Shown here: in pieces, positions 1 through 8,396 of the stretch
How positions within the stretch are numbered: position 1 is the first letter of the stretch
Layout of the letters: the number at the start of each line of letters is the position of its first letter
NCBI GenBank assembly: GCA_900317765.1
Contig: ONID01000001.1
Coordinates: 1-53,205, forward strand
Direction of reading: 5' to 3'
DNA from: an uncultured Eubacteriales bacterium
Lineage (GTDB): Bacteria; Bacillota; Clostridia; Oscillospirales; Acutalibacteraceae
DNA: 53,205 nucleotides
Made by a program: the position numbers and the translations under genes
The notes under the pieces: generated by a model
Told to the model about the DNA's origin: nothing
The model's database searches: none
What the model saw: only the letters and a program-made list of their open reading frames with translations

Positions 1-148
1 GTGTTGTTCGTTTTCGTTTGAGTACTTGCTGTTAAGCAAATTCTCAAGGAATTACAGGTTTCTTTGTCGATTCGTTGTTTAATTTTCAAGGTTCTGTGCC
101 GAATTTTATTCAGCCTGCTGACATTCGCTTTTCGCCGTCAGCTTTTCT
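1..148 (-). other. rRNA operon leader (16S gene just outside the window)
   Basis: Read on the minus strand, this stretch contains ACCTTGAAAATTAAACAACG and a following segment that resemble the transcribed leader found immediately before 16S rRNA genes in Clostridia. It lies directly downstream of two perfect tandem promoters (290-318 and 149-177). No coding frame here has a ribosome-binding site. I infer that the 16S gene starts to the left of base 1. The 16S gene itself is not visible. Confidence 0.6.
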
Positions 149-177
149 ATAATACCACATCAGAACTCATTTGTCAA
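149..177 (-). promoter_or_regulatory. Proximal rRNA promoter (P2)
   Basis: On the minus strand TTGACA (172-177) is followed, after exactly 17 bp, by TATTAT (149-154). This is close to the perfect vegetative sigma-factor consensus and is the inner promoter of a tandem pair feeding the presumed rRNA leader. Confidence 0.8.
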
Positions 178-289
178 GACCTTTTTTCAAATTTTTCAAA
201 GATTTTTTTGAAGCCATCAAATATCTTTGAATTTAAATCATTTCTTAACGTGTTCTGCGTGGTCGCTGTCTTTAAGCGACAGCCTAAAT

Positions 290-318
290 ATATTATCACA
301 GCAGATCTGAAATGTCAA
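290..318 (-). promoter_or_regulatory. Distal rRNA promoter (P1)
   Basis: On the minus strand TTGACA (313-318) is followed, after 17 bp, by TAATAT (290-295). A GCTGTC/GACAGC inverted repeat at about 264-282 lies at or just after the expected transcription start. Tandem strong promoters are typical of rRNA operons. Confidence 0.8.
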
Positions 319-404
319 GTACTTTTTTTGATTTTTTTAATTTTTTCAGTTTCTTTTTTCTGTCCCTCTGTTTTCGGCAAATCAGAAAATGGCTTACGCT
401 GTTG

Positions 405-433
405 TTGACTTTGATTGCTGCTTATGATATATT
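405..433 (+). promoter_or_regulatory. Promoter of the surface-polymer acylation cassette
   Basis: TTGACT (405-410), 17 bp, TATATT (428-433), about 45 bp before the TTG start of the first cassette gene. It is divergent from the rRNA promoters. Confidence 0.6.
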
Positions 434-477
434 TTTATTATCATATTATTATAGTATAGAAATTGGGAGGCGTCACA

Positions 478-1302
478 TTGAATGCTTTTATGAAAGCCTT
501 GCGCAAGAACTCTGTCTGCATAATTTCTGCTTTCCTTATTCTGATCGCATCACTTATCACCATAGCATTGCTTTCAAATCATCATTTTTTCTCCGCATCA
601 TCCGATACTTCCGACGGGCTGCGTTATCTTACGGCATCTGAGAAAGCGGACCCTTCGACAGCAGACAATTTTCTCCGCGAAAAAAAGAAAAGTCTCGCCG
701 CTACCGGCTATACCACTAAAGAGATTGCAGCGATAAAAGACGACATTTTAAATGACAGATCAGACGTATTTTCACTTTTCAAGGATTATGTAATCCTTGG
801 CGATTCACGAGCGCTTGGTTTTTCGCACTATAAATACCTGGATTATTCCAGAGTACTGGCTGGCGGCGGAGATACCATCTTAAAGGTCAGAGAACGCATG
901 GATAAAATCAAAAACCTCGACCCGTCGTATATTTATCTTTGCTATGGCGTCAACGACGCGGGCAGGAATATCGGCGAAACACCCGAGGGCTATGCGGATG
1001 AAGTGCTCGCTGTGATACAGGAATTGGAGAAAGTTCTGCCTGACGCAAAGATATATTACAGTTCCATCATATGGATTTCGGACCAGGCGGCGATAAACTT
1101 CCCCCCTTGGGCCAAAATATACGATTATAACGTCACATGCAAGACTATGTGCACCGATAATAACATCAGATACATTGATAACGAGGCAATATGCGCCAAG
1201 CTAAAGGAAGAAAAAATGTGGTCAGGTGACGGCATTCATCTAAGCAAATCCTTTTACAAGCTTTGGGCACAGAATCTTTATCTTGCAACGCTGGAGGGTT
1301 GA
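478..1302 (+). CDS. Membrane-anchored SGNH/GDSL-family hydrolase
   Basis: The product is a predicted extracytoplasmic esterase or acyltransferase of the SGNH hydrolase fold. One N-terminal membrane segment (about residues 14-33) is followed by a spacer. The family blocks then appear in order: GDSR with candidate nucleophile Ser110, a GGG block, GVND, and DGIH with Asp251 and His254. The start is the TTG at 478, because GGGAGG lies 7 bases before it; the longer in-frame TTG at 463 would put that site inside the gene. The gene opens a four-gene cassette with DUF4358, MBOAT and DHHW proteins. By analogy with PatA/PatB and AlgI/J/X systems it probably adds or removes O-acyl groups on a surface glycan. 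The substrate is unknown. Confidence 0.8.
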   Translation: MNAFMKALRKNSVCIISAFLILIASLITIALLSNHHFFSASSDTSDGLRYLTASEKADPSTADNFLREKKKSLAATGYTTKEIAAIKDDILNDRSDVFSLFKDYVILGDSRALGFSHYKYLDYSRVLAGGGDTILKVRERMDKIKNLDPSYIYLCYGVNDAGRNIGETPEGYADEVLAVIQELEKVLPDAKIYYSSIIWISDQAAINFPPWAKIYDYNVTCKTMCTDNNIRYIDNEAICAKLKEEKMWSGDGIHLSKSFYKLWAQNLYLATLEG

Positions 1303-1307
1303 AGCAA

Positions 1308-1799
1308 GTGAAAAGCATCCTTTTTGAAATATGCCGATGGGCAGCATTCGCTGCGGCTTTGATTTTCATTATTAAAACCACGGGCGGAACATCACCTGTC
1401 AGCAATGCCAACCCTCAGACGGTCCTCGAATCGACCTATGCAAGTGCCCATACGGACAATATGCAGCCTGCTTCCAACCAGATGATCAAGCGTCTGTACG
1501 GCATCGATCCCTCGGAATACGCTTTTTGCAAGCTGTATTATCCTTTGACCAACATGGACGTGGACGAGCTGCTTCTCATTAAATACGCGGACGGTTCACA
1601 AGAGCAGCAGGTCAAGTCCGCTGTTGATGCACGACTGGATGAACAGAAAAAAGCCTTTGAAAATTACGGCGTGAATCAGATGGAGCTGCTCAATGATCAT
1701 TCGGTTTTTAAATCGGAATCAGGTTTTGCTTTTTTCACTGTCAATGTCAACGCAGACCAATCGGCTGAGGCATTCGCCCATGCCATCAAGGAGGATTAA
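1308..1799 (+). CDS. DUF4358 domain protein
   Basis: This is a 163-residue protein with one N-terminal hydrophobic segment (about residues 5-22) that anchors or exports it. The remainder matches my recollection of DUF4358: a YGIDPSEYAFCKLYYP segment, a TNMDVDELLLIKY strand and a QKKAFENYG helix. GTG at 1308 is chosen because GGAGGG overlaps the end of the preceding gene at a good distance; only five bases separate the two genes. The family has no assigned biochemical activity, but it recurs beside MBOAT/DHHW genes. That suggests a periplasm-side accessory role in polymer acylation. It ends three bases before the MBOAT gene. Confidence 0.75.
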   Translation: MKSILFEICRWAAFAAALIFIIKTTGGTSPVSNANPQTVLESTYASAHTDNMQPASNQMIKRLYGIDPSEYAFCKLYYPLTNMDVDELLLIKYADGSQEQQVKSAVDARLDEQKKAFENYGVNQMELLNDHSVFKSESGFAFFTVNVNADQSAEAFAHAIKED

Positions 1800-1802
1800 A
1801 AA

Positions 1803-3203
1803 ATGTCTCTGACAAGAGTATTCTTTGTTTTTTTCTTCCTTCCGGCAAGTATCCTGCTCTACAGACTGACGCCCATAAAGGTCAGAAATGCTCTGCTGCT
1901 TCTGTTAAGCCTGTTCTTTATTGCATGGGGAAGTCCTGCTGACCTTATTTTAATTGGACTCAGTATTGTATTTAATTACTTTACGGCACTCGAACTGGAC
2001 GAACTTCGACGCGCCAAAAAAGTCAGACAAAAAAAGCTGGTGCTCGCAACCGGTATCGCGGCAAACACGGCGCTGCTGGTATTCTTTAAGTATTTCATTT
2101 TCCTGCTGAACAGCATTGGGATCGGGGTTCATTTTGCGGTACCGGATGTTCCCATCGGAATATCCTTTTTCACCTTCTCGGCAATATCCTGCCTTTGCGA
2201 CGTTTCCAACGGGAACGAGCCGGCACTTAAAAATCCGGTAGACTTTGCGCTCTATATCTCATTCTTCGGGAAAATCACATCGGGTCCCATCGTAAAATTC
2301 AGCGATATGGCCAAACAGATCAGGCAACGCAATATGACTGTCGGTTCTGTGGAAGGCGGTTTAAAGCTGTTCATTGTGGGACTGAGCAAAAAACTGATCA
2401 TCGCCGGCAGCCTCGGCAAATTGTTCCATGCCGTCAAAGCCGAGGACCTGAGCTCCATGTCGGTTGCAACGGCATGGCTTGGCGCTCTCTTTTATTCGCT
2501 GATGCTTTACTATGATTTCAGCGGATATTCCGATATGGCAATTGGTCTGGGAAAGATATTCGGCTTCAGCTTTTCGAAGAATTTCGATCACCCTTATATA
2601 TCAGACAGCATGACGGATTTCTGGAGACGCTGGCACATCTCGCTTGGCGCATGGTTCCGGGATTATGTTTACATACCTCTCGGCGGCAGCAGGGTCAGCA
2701 AAAGACGGAACATCATCAATCTCTCTGTCGTCTGGGTTCTTACCGGCTTATGGCACGGCGCCAACTGGACATTTGTTGTCTGGGGGCTTTATCACCTTGC
2801 ATTGCTGCTGATTGAAAAATTCGCATTGAAGAATTTTCTTAAAATGATCCCCCGAATGATTCGTATCTTTTTCACATTTATACTCGCTGTCATCGGCTGG
2901 ACGATCTTCTTCTCGGACAATATCTCCTATGCATGGAGCTATCTGCTGAGAATGTTCGGCGCAGGAGGAAGCGGATTGTTGGACAGCGTCGGAAAGTATT
3001 ACCTGACAAGCGGAGGGATTCTGCTGATGACCGCGATTATCGGCGCAACGCCTTTGCTTGCATCGTTAGGCAGCAGGATAGACAAAAAAGAAAGCACTGC
3101 CGCGCAGCTCTGCGTCACCGCATTTTTTGCTCTGCTGCTGCTCGGAAGCACAGCATTTATGATAAGCGACACCGTGTCGTCGTTCCTCTATGCACAGTTC
3201 TGA
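1803..3203 (+). CDS. MBOAT-family O-acyltransferase (AlgI/DltB/PatA type)
   Basis: This is a multi-spanning membrane O-acyltransferase of 466 residues, a typical length. Conserved MBOAT landmarks are LYYDFSGYSDMAIGLG, then DFWRRWHISLGAWFRDYVYIPLGG, and the catalytic-histidine region TGLWHGANWT with His318. The family moves an acyl group, usually acetyl, from a cytoplasmic donor across the membrane to an extracellular acceptor. In this cassette the SGNH and DHHW proteins would finish the transfer outside. The gene starts three bases after the DUF4358 gene, so the two are almost certainly co-transcribed. The acceptor polymer cannot be told from the sequence. Confidence 0.92.
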   Translation: MSLTRVFFVFFFLPASILLYRLTPIKVRNALLLLLSLFFIAWGSPADLILIGLSIVFNYFTALELDELRRAKKVRQKKLVLATGIAANTALLVFFKYFIFLLNSIGIGVHFAVPDVPIGISFFTFSAISCLCDVSNGNEPALKNPVDFALYISFFGKITSGPIVKFSDMAKQIRQRNMTVGSVEGGLKLFIVGLSKKLIIAGSLGKLFHAVKAEDLSSMSVATAWLGALFYSLMLYYDFSGYSDMAIGLGKIFGFSFSKNFDHPYISDSMTDFWRRWHISLGAWFRDYVYIPLGGSRVSKRRNIINLSVVWVLTGLWHGANWTFVVWGLYHLALLLIEKFALKNFLKMIPRMIRIFFTFILAVIGWTIFFSDNISYAWSYLLRMFGAGGSGLLDSVGKYYLTSGGILLMTAIIGATPLLASLGSRIDKKESTAAQLCVTAFFALLLLGSTAFMISDTVSSFLYAQF

Positions 3204-3225
3204 CGGAAAGGAAGTCAGTCGTATC

Positions 3226-4392
3226 ATGCCATCAAATCAAAAATCGCCGAAACTGTGGATCACATGCATGTTCATGGTCATCGTCATCTGCTTTGACATA
3301 ATCGCTCTGGTCATGCCGGATAAGGATTTCTCCGAAACAGAAAACCGCATGCTGGCACAAGCTCCTGTCGCCAGTTCAAAGAGTATCACCGAAGGGACCC
3401 TCGGAGAGGACGCAGAAAAATATCTCTCAGATCAATTTGCTTTCCGTGACGCCTGGTCAAACCTGTCATTCTTTACTCGCAGCATGTTATTCGGACAAAA
3501 GGAAATGAACGGCGTATATATCGGAAAAGACGGCTTTCTCATGCTGATTCCATCCGAACCGGCGCGGGAATCCTTGCAGAAGAAGCTGTCCGCCATCAAT
3601 GCTGTCACCGAAAAATACGGAGAAATTAACCACTGCATTGCTGTCATTCCCAATGCTGAAGCCATCATGACCAACAAACTCCCCTCATACGCGCCGGCGT
3701 CAAAACAGCCGCAGCAGCTGGATGATATTTCCAGATCGTTTCGCGGAATAACATGCTGCAATGTCTCTGAACTCTTTAAAAAGCACAGGTACGAGGAATT
3801 GTATTACCACACCGATCATCACTGGACAAGCCGCGGCGCCTACCTTGCTTTTACAGCCATAGCGTCTGACATGCAGATTCAAGCCGATGACACGCAATAT
3901 GACATTTACACCGTATCGGACAGCTTTCAGGGAACGCTTTCCTCAAAGAGCGGCAGTCACGGCTACAATGATACCATCGAGATTTACGTGCCAAAGGGAG
4001 AGCACCCGATCTCTGTAAGATATTCTGACAGCACTGAGACAAGCGGTTCCATTTATCAGAAGGATTTTTTAAACACCAAGGACAAATATGCCCTTTTTCT
4101 CGGCGGCAATCATCCCATAGTGACTATTACCACAACCGCCGACACAGACCGCACGCTCATGCTGATCAAGGATTCCTACGCCAATTGCTTTGCGCAGTTT
4201 CTCACCCCCTACTTCGACCAGATCATTATTGTCGATCCGAGATATTGCTACGACAGTGTGGACATGCTCATCAACCAGTATGAGATCACCGATCTGCTGT
4301 ATCTCTACAATGCCGACACATTTATGACCGATACTTCTTTAACCGATTTTCTCACGCTTGAATCCGACAATTCCGAACAAAGCAAAGAATAA
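3226..4392 (+). CDS. DHHW family protein (AlgJ/AlgX-like)
   Basis: The 388-residue protein has an N-terminal membrane segment (about residues 9-27) and a large extracytoplasmic domain. The family signature TDHHW is at residues 196-200. Later KDSYAN resembles the serine block of SGNH-like acyl transfer proteins. AlgJ/AlgX relatives carry out the extracellular acetyl transfer step after an MBOAT pump. The ATG at 3226 follows a GGAAAGGA site; a longer in-frame ATG at 3190 overlaps the MBOAT gene by 14 bases and has no such site. It is the last intact gene of the cassette. Confidence 0.85.
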   Translation: MPSNQKSPKLWITCMFMVIVICFDIIALVMPDKDFSETENRMLAQAPVASSKSITEGTLGEDAEKYLSDQFAFRDAWSNLSFFTRSMLFGQKEMNGVYIGKDGFLMLIPSEPARESLQKKLSAINAVTEKYGEINHCIAVIPNAEAIMTNKLPSYAPASKQPQQLDDISRSFRGITCCNVSELFKKHRYEELYYHTDHHWTSRGAYLAFTAIASDMQIQADDTQYDIYTVSDSFQGTLSSKSGSHGYNDTIEIYVPKGEHPISVRYSDSTETSGSIYQKDFLNTKDKYALFLGGNHPIVTITTTADTDRTLMLIKDSYANCFAQFLTPYFDQIIIVDPRYCYDSVDMLINQYEITDLLYLYNADTFMTDTSLTDFLTLESDNSEQSKE

Positions 4393-4455
4393 AAACACGT
4401 AAGCTCATAGCAGCGGATATTGTAATTCTGATAATTCTTAAAAAAGCTTGCAATA

Positions 4456-4629
4456 ATGCCGTTTTCTTCAGATGAAATTCAGATGAATGATTTATCAATT
4501 TCGCAGCCCGAAGGAGGATATCCCACACAGTGGTCCTCTGTATATTATCTCAATGATTTCTCCATGGATATCACCATCGACCGCAATTATGACAAGGTCT
4601 ATCGTTTCACCGCAGAAGATTTCAACTGA
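4456..4629 (+). pseudogene. Possible C-terminal remnant of a linear-amide C-N hydrolase
   Basis: A 57-codon open stretch encodes QWSSVYYLNDFSMDITIDRN followed by a YDKVYRF-like end. This resembles the last strands of choloylglycine hydrolase / penicillin V acylase family proteins. No Shine-Dalgarno site, nucleophile cysteine or N-terminal domain is present; the frame is closed by a TAA at 4432 just upstream. I read it as the tail of a deleted gene left behind the DHHW gene. It could also be a chance match, since only about 35 residues are informative. Confidence 0.4.
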
Positions 4630-4654
4630 TTATTCACACTGATTCCAAAAAAAC

Positions 4655-4698
4655 AACCGAACGGCTTGGATTTGACAAACCGTTCGGTTTATTTTTTT
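4655..4698 (+). terminator. Bidirectional intrinsic terminator
   Basis: A perfect 10-bp stem AACCGAACGG/CCGTTCGGTT (4655-4664 with 4680-4689) has a 15-base loop. It is followed by a T-run on the plus strand and preceded by an A-run that serves the minus strand. It separates the converging acylation cassette and ATP-grasp gene. Confidence 0.85.
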
Positions 4699-4700
4699 GA

Positions 4701-5915
4701 TCACTGATTCTTTGCACTCGACGAAATACCCGCCAGGTTTTTGGCTTCCTCGTAAGCACTGCTCTGGTGAATCTTTTCCTCCACTTTGCGGCTGAGAAGC
4801 CTTCTCGCCTCAAAGGACGACTGCTCACGGATAGCTGTCTGCCGGAGCTCGTCGCGGTCGACTGCCCTGAGCGGCGGGAACTGCGCTATCGGGGAATTAT
4901 CCGAGTAATCCACCTGAATGAATTTGATAAGCTCCCGTGCCTTTGCGGCGTTGTCGGCTTTGAAGATGTAGAAGTAATCCCCGGTGATGTCCATTCCGGT
5001 GTAGCATCTGCCCTGGCGTCTGATGACCGGATCAAGCTTGCTCATGATGCGGTCGTGGGAATAACGGTAGCTGCGGTCAAAACGACGGGTGACAAACACC
5101 GTTGTTTCCGGCAGGATATGATAATCCATATTCATTCCCACCTTGTCGGCTGCCCACAGGTGACAGACGTCGCTGCTGCCGGTGCAAGCCAGTACGTCGG
5201 CAAAATATTCCTCCGGCGGCAGGAAGGACGCATCGCACAGAACACTGTCCGATCCGACGGCAAACGTCAGATTGAAGAAACCGCCTCTGAGCCGTACGGC
5301 ATCCACAACTTTGAGTGCCGTATCCATATATTTGACTTTTGGTGTGTCACTTTCCTGATCTGAAAGACTGAAGAAGGAAAGCAGTTCCTTCTTTTTGGCA
5401 ATCAGCTCGGGAAGATCGGAAAATTCATAAGCCGCCGCGCCGGTTACCTTGCCGTAGCGATTGACCATGCCGCAGCAACGGATGATACGTGAACCTTCCG
5501 GAATGATGGGATCTCCGTCCTCGTCGCGCCTCATCACTTTCACTCCGACGGAAGCCGCAGCGTCAAAGACAGCATTCTTGTCAAATACTCTGCGCGCATA
5601 ATCCACATCAAATCCAACCACATTGAAGTCCCTGCGCAGGCTGGCCTCAAGGGTTGCCCAGTAATCGTTAAGAGATTCTATACCGTCAGGTCTGCCGTAT
5701 TTATAGGAAAGGTAAGACACCGCACGATAGACCGCGTCGTAATCATGCAGATCATCCACCTTGAAATAGTCAGTCAGGCATCCTTTGAGCCCGTGCGGAA
5801 AATACTCCTCGGAAGCGTCGCCTATTCCAAGCACATTCACGCCTAAGCCTCTGAGGGCATGAATGTATCTCCATCGGTCTTCGGGATAATTAGGTGATAT
5901 AAAAATAATATTCAT
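4701..5915 (-). CDS. ATP-grasp domain-like protein
   Basis: A 404-residue cytoplasmic protein. Its N-terminus (MNIIFISPNYP, then GVNVLGIGD) and the DAVYRAVSYLSYKYGRPDGIES segment match the pre-ATP-grasp domain of carbamoyl-phosphate-synthase-like ATP-grasp proteins common in Clostridia. These ligases typically activate a carboxylate with ATP and join it to an amine or thiol; the substrate here is unknown. The start is ATG 5915 with GGAGG ten bases upstream, not the earlier TTG. A TTGAAG-17-TATAAT promoter lies at 5983-6011. I did not identify a clear ATP-binding lysine or metal ligands by eye, so catalytic competence is not established. Confidence 0.65.
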   Translation of the reverse strand: MNIIFISPNYPEDRWRYIHALRGLGVNVLGIGDASEEYFPHGLKGCLTDYFKVDDLHDYDAVYRAVSYLSYKYGRPDGIESLNDYWATLEASLRRDFNVVGFDVDYARRVFDKNAVFDAAASVGVKVMRRDEDGDPIIPEGSRIIRCCGMVNRYGKVTGAAAYEFSDLPELIAKKKELLSFFSLSDQESDTPKVKYMDTALKVVDAVRLRGGFFNLTFAVGSDSVLCDASFLPPEEYFADVLACTGSSDVCHLWAADKVGMNMDYHILPETTVFVTRRFDRSYRYSHDRIMSKLDPVIRRQGRCYTGMDITGDYFYIFKADNAAKARELIKFIQVDYSDNSPIAQFPPLRAVDRDELRQTAIREQSSFEARRLLSRKVEEKIHQSSAYEEAKNLAGISSSAKNQ

Positions 5916-5982
5916 AAACAAAATACCTCCGGCATTGAAAATCTATTTATGTACTGAACAGCCATTAGCTACTATTATAACA

Positions 5983-6011
5983 ATTATAACACGCAATTTT
6001 CCCGACTTCAA
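5983..6011 (-). promoter_or_regulatory. Promoter of the ATP-grasp gene
   Basis: On the minus strand TTGAAG (6006-6011), 17 bp, TATAAT (5983-5988). A second TATAAT lies ten bases further on. Confidence 0.6.
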
Positions 6012-6035
6012 CACTATCTGAAAAAATTAAAAAAA

Positions 6036-7553
6036 TTATATCTTGCCGTCGCTCACATCGGTTTCCTCGCCTGAAGACCCAAGATCATTCAGTACAAGTC
6101 TTCCGTTAGTGTTTTCGGCTATCGCTGATATGGCCTTGAATGCCGCTTGGCAGGCTTCCCACTGCTTGTCATCGGTGAATAACGCCGGACGTTCCTCTGC
6201 TGAAACGTACTTGGCACAGGGTACAGACATGTACTTCATGTGGGCGTTTTCCTCGCCCTGTCCGGAATTCCGAATAAGGAATATCGGGTTGTAGCTTCCC
6301 TGCGTCACCGACACAGTGCCGTCGCTGCCTCTTGAAACGCTCAGAGTAACCGTCATGCTGCGAGGCATTGTTATCTTTGACTTGGCAATGAGCTTTTTTT
6401 CATTTTCAAGAGCCTTTCTCTGCGCGTCTGTCAGAACGCCTTTTAGATTCATGATATTGGGCATTCCGGGGTAAACATTGTTGCCGTAAATGCAGCCCAA
6501 GGAATAAAATACAAAGCATTCCTTCTCAGCGTCGCCGTTCTTGTAGCTGATGATCTCCGTTCCCAGTGTCATACAGGGACCGTAGCCGACGATGACGTCT
6601 GCGCCCGATTCAGCAATCTTTTTGGCTGTTTCCTTCATAAAATCGGTTACGACAAAGCTGCCGAGTCCACCCCAGTTAATACAAACCGCAATGAATTCCG
6701 CGCCGTTCTTTTTCAGCTTGGCAATGTCGGTAACGGCACGTTCTGCAAGGGCATCCTTGGGGACATTGGCTATATGCCCCTTCTGCTCTGCGGTCAGCTT
6801 GGCGTAATCGCCGCCTTCAATGCAATTGAAGCCTGCGAGACCCACATTGACACCGTTTACTTTAACGATGCGTGTGTTCAGTTTATCCGGTTCACCGTCT
6901 GTCATGCCGATGACACCCAATGACCTGGCGTGAAGCGAACTGATGGTGGAACACATGCCTTCGTACCCGTTGGCAAGAGCGTGCTGATTGGCTCCGAATA
7001 TGTAATTGACACCAAGCTCCGAGAGGGATGTCGCCAGCGCTGTCGGATAATTTTTTCCCGCGTCAAGTCCGCCGAGTTGTTGATTGTCTCCGTAAGCATT
7101 CACCTGTCCACAGAGACCGACAACGGTGAGATCGCCCGTCAGCACTTCCGCAAGCTCGGACATGCCGTTGCGGAAGTTGTATTGATTGTCAACGAATGCG
7201 GAGTCAAGCATATCCTGCGTAGGCATGACATTGCCGCCGAATGTCATCGTGAATGTTCCGGACGGTTTGCTCTCCTGCTCCGGTTCTTCTACCGGGATCT
7301 GATGACTGCCCGATCTGAGTGAAGCCGCTATCAGCAACGCACCGAGAACACTGACAAATCCTATTACCAATATTGCGCAGAGCTTTGTAAATCGGTCGGC
7401 GTCCACACCGTCCACAAGTCTTTTGCGGGGACGGGCTTCGTTTCCCGTACCTCTTCCGGCGGGATTAGCAGAGACGTCGTCCTTATTGAATATTTTTCCG
7501 AATGACACCGCTATGCCGGCAAAAAAGCCGAGGATTTTGGAAATGATCTTCAT
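6036..7553 (-). CDS. CapA family protein
   Basis: The 505-residue protein is membrane anchored by one segment (LCAILVIGFVSVLGALLIAA, about residues 62-81) and has a CapA-type metallophosphatase-like ectodomain. Visible landmarks are the TMTFGGNVMPTQDM strand, FGANQHALANG, NWGGLG and VIVGYGPCMTLGTE. Typical CapA proteins have G-D-x-M, N-H and H-P-H motifs. Here the corresponding residues look altered (GGNVM for GDVM, GYGP for GHHPH), so the metal site may be degenerate. CapA proteins are linked to poly-gamma-glutamate or related surface polymers. The start is ATG 7553; the longer frame begins with a GTG three codons earlier. It lies 48 bases downstream of the COG2426 gene on the same strand, probably in one transcript. 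Confidence 0.75.
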   Translation of the reverse strand: MKIISKILGFFAGIAVSFGKIFNKDDVSANPAGRGTGNEARPRKRLVDGVDADRFTKLCAILVIGFVSVLGALLIAASLRSGSHQIPVEEPEQESKPSGTFTMTFGGNVMPTQDMLDSAFVDNQYNFRNGMSELAEVLTGDLTVVGLCGQVNAYGDNQQLGGLDAGKNYPTALATSLSELGVNYIFGANQHALANGYEGMCSTISSLHARSLGVIGMTDGEPDKLNTRIVKVNGVNVGLAGFNCIEGGDYAKLTAEQKGHIANVPKDALAERAVTDIAKLKKNGAEFIAVCINWGGLGSFVVTDFMKETAKKIAESGADVIVGYGPCMTLGTEIISYKNGDAEKECFVFYSLGCIYGNNVYPGMPNIMNLKGVLTDAQRKALENEKKLIAKSKITMPRSMTVTLSVSRGSDGTVSVTQGSYNPIFLIRNSGQGEENAHMKYMSVPCAKYVSAEERPALFTDDKQWEACQAAFKAISAIAENTNGRLVLNDLGSSGEETDVSDGKI

Positions 7554-7601
7554 GAATGTCACACCACGCTTTTTGATATTATTAAAAAGGTATTACAAAA
7601 T

Positions 7602-8159
7602 TTATGCGGCAGTACAGCTCATAGAATTAAAATATTCAATTATCATTTTAAGTTCCTGCGGCATTTCACCTGTCATGATTGCGGTAATGACTGCGGAGCC
7701 AACCGTCATAATCAGCGCCGCTGTTATCATTCCGAAAAGTATGGTTACAAAAGCACTTCTCACGCGGAGATCAAGCAGCGCAGCGACAAGAGCGCCCGTC
7801 CACGCGCCCGTGCCGGGAATCGGTATTGCCACAAAAAGAAATAATCCCCATTTGCTGTATTTAAGTACTTTATCCTTCTTTTTTTCCGCCTTGCCTTCTA
7901 TCCAGTGAGCAAGCGGCTTTAAAAACCGGGTTTTCTTTAACCAGTTAATGACCGGCCTAATCAGCAACAGGATAAACGGTACAGGAAGAATATTGCCAAT
8001 GATGGCTATAGGAAGCACTTCCCACAGCGGCAGATTGAGCACAAGCATACCGAAAGGAATCGCGCCTCTGCACTCAATAAGCGGAATCATGGCAATAAAG
8101 AACACTGCTAATTGAGGGGGAAAATTCTCCTGAAAAAATGTCTGTATCGCATCGACCAT
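7602..8159 (-). CDS. COG2426 / small multidrug export-like membrane protein
   Basis: A 185-residue protein with about five hydrophobic segments. It matches the Sm_multidrug_ex family: IPLIECRGAIPFGM near the N-terminus, GNILPVPFILLLIRPV, and the PIPGTGAWTGALVAALLDLR loop. Despite the family name, no transport activity is well established. The start is ATG 8159 with AGGAGG nine bases upstream; the longer open frame extends 19 codons without a better site. A TTGAAA-17-TATAAT promoter is at 8205-8233. Confidence 0.85.
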   Translation of the reverse strand: MVDAIQTFFQENFPPQLAVFFIAMIPLIECRGAIPFGMLVLNLPLWEVLPIAIIGNILPVPFILLLIRPVINWLKKTRFLKPLAHWIEGKAEKKKDKVLKYSKWGLFLFVAIPIPGTGAWTGALVAALLDLRVRSAFVTILFGMITAALIMTVGSAVITAIMTGEMPQELKMIIEYFNSMSCTAA

Positions 8160-8204
8160 ATGATCAAGCCTCCTGAAAAAACTCTGTATTCTGACATATT
8201 TTAC

Positions 8205-8233
8205 ATTATACATCAATAATACGGGAATTTCAA
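8205..8233 (-). promoter_or_regulatory. Promoter of the COG2426-capA transcript
   Basis: On the minus strand TTGAAA (8228-8233), 17 bp, TATAAT (8205-8210). It diverges from the thioesterase promoter. Confidence 0.7.
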
Positions 8234-8294
8234 TAAAAAAATAGATTTATTGTTACAGAAGTTATAAATTGTTATGCAAGACAAAGAATGATGT

Positions 8295-8323
8295 TTGACT
8301 TTTTTCTCAGCAGATGATAGAAT
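8295..8323 (+). promoter_or_regulatory. Promoter of the thioesterase gene
   Basis: TTGACT (8295-8300), 17 bp, TAGAAT (8318-8323), about 70 bp before the start codon. Confidence 0.65.
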
Positions 8324-8396
8324 TTGGATGATACGAACTATTATTATACGGACTTATTAATGACTCTTTATCTGACTATTTACGGAGGAATTATGT

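Noticed and set aside
4767..5363. 198-codon plus-strand frame
   Set aside because: It lies entirely within the ATP-grasp gene in the opposite direction, lacks a ribosome-binding site and resembles no protein.
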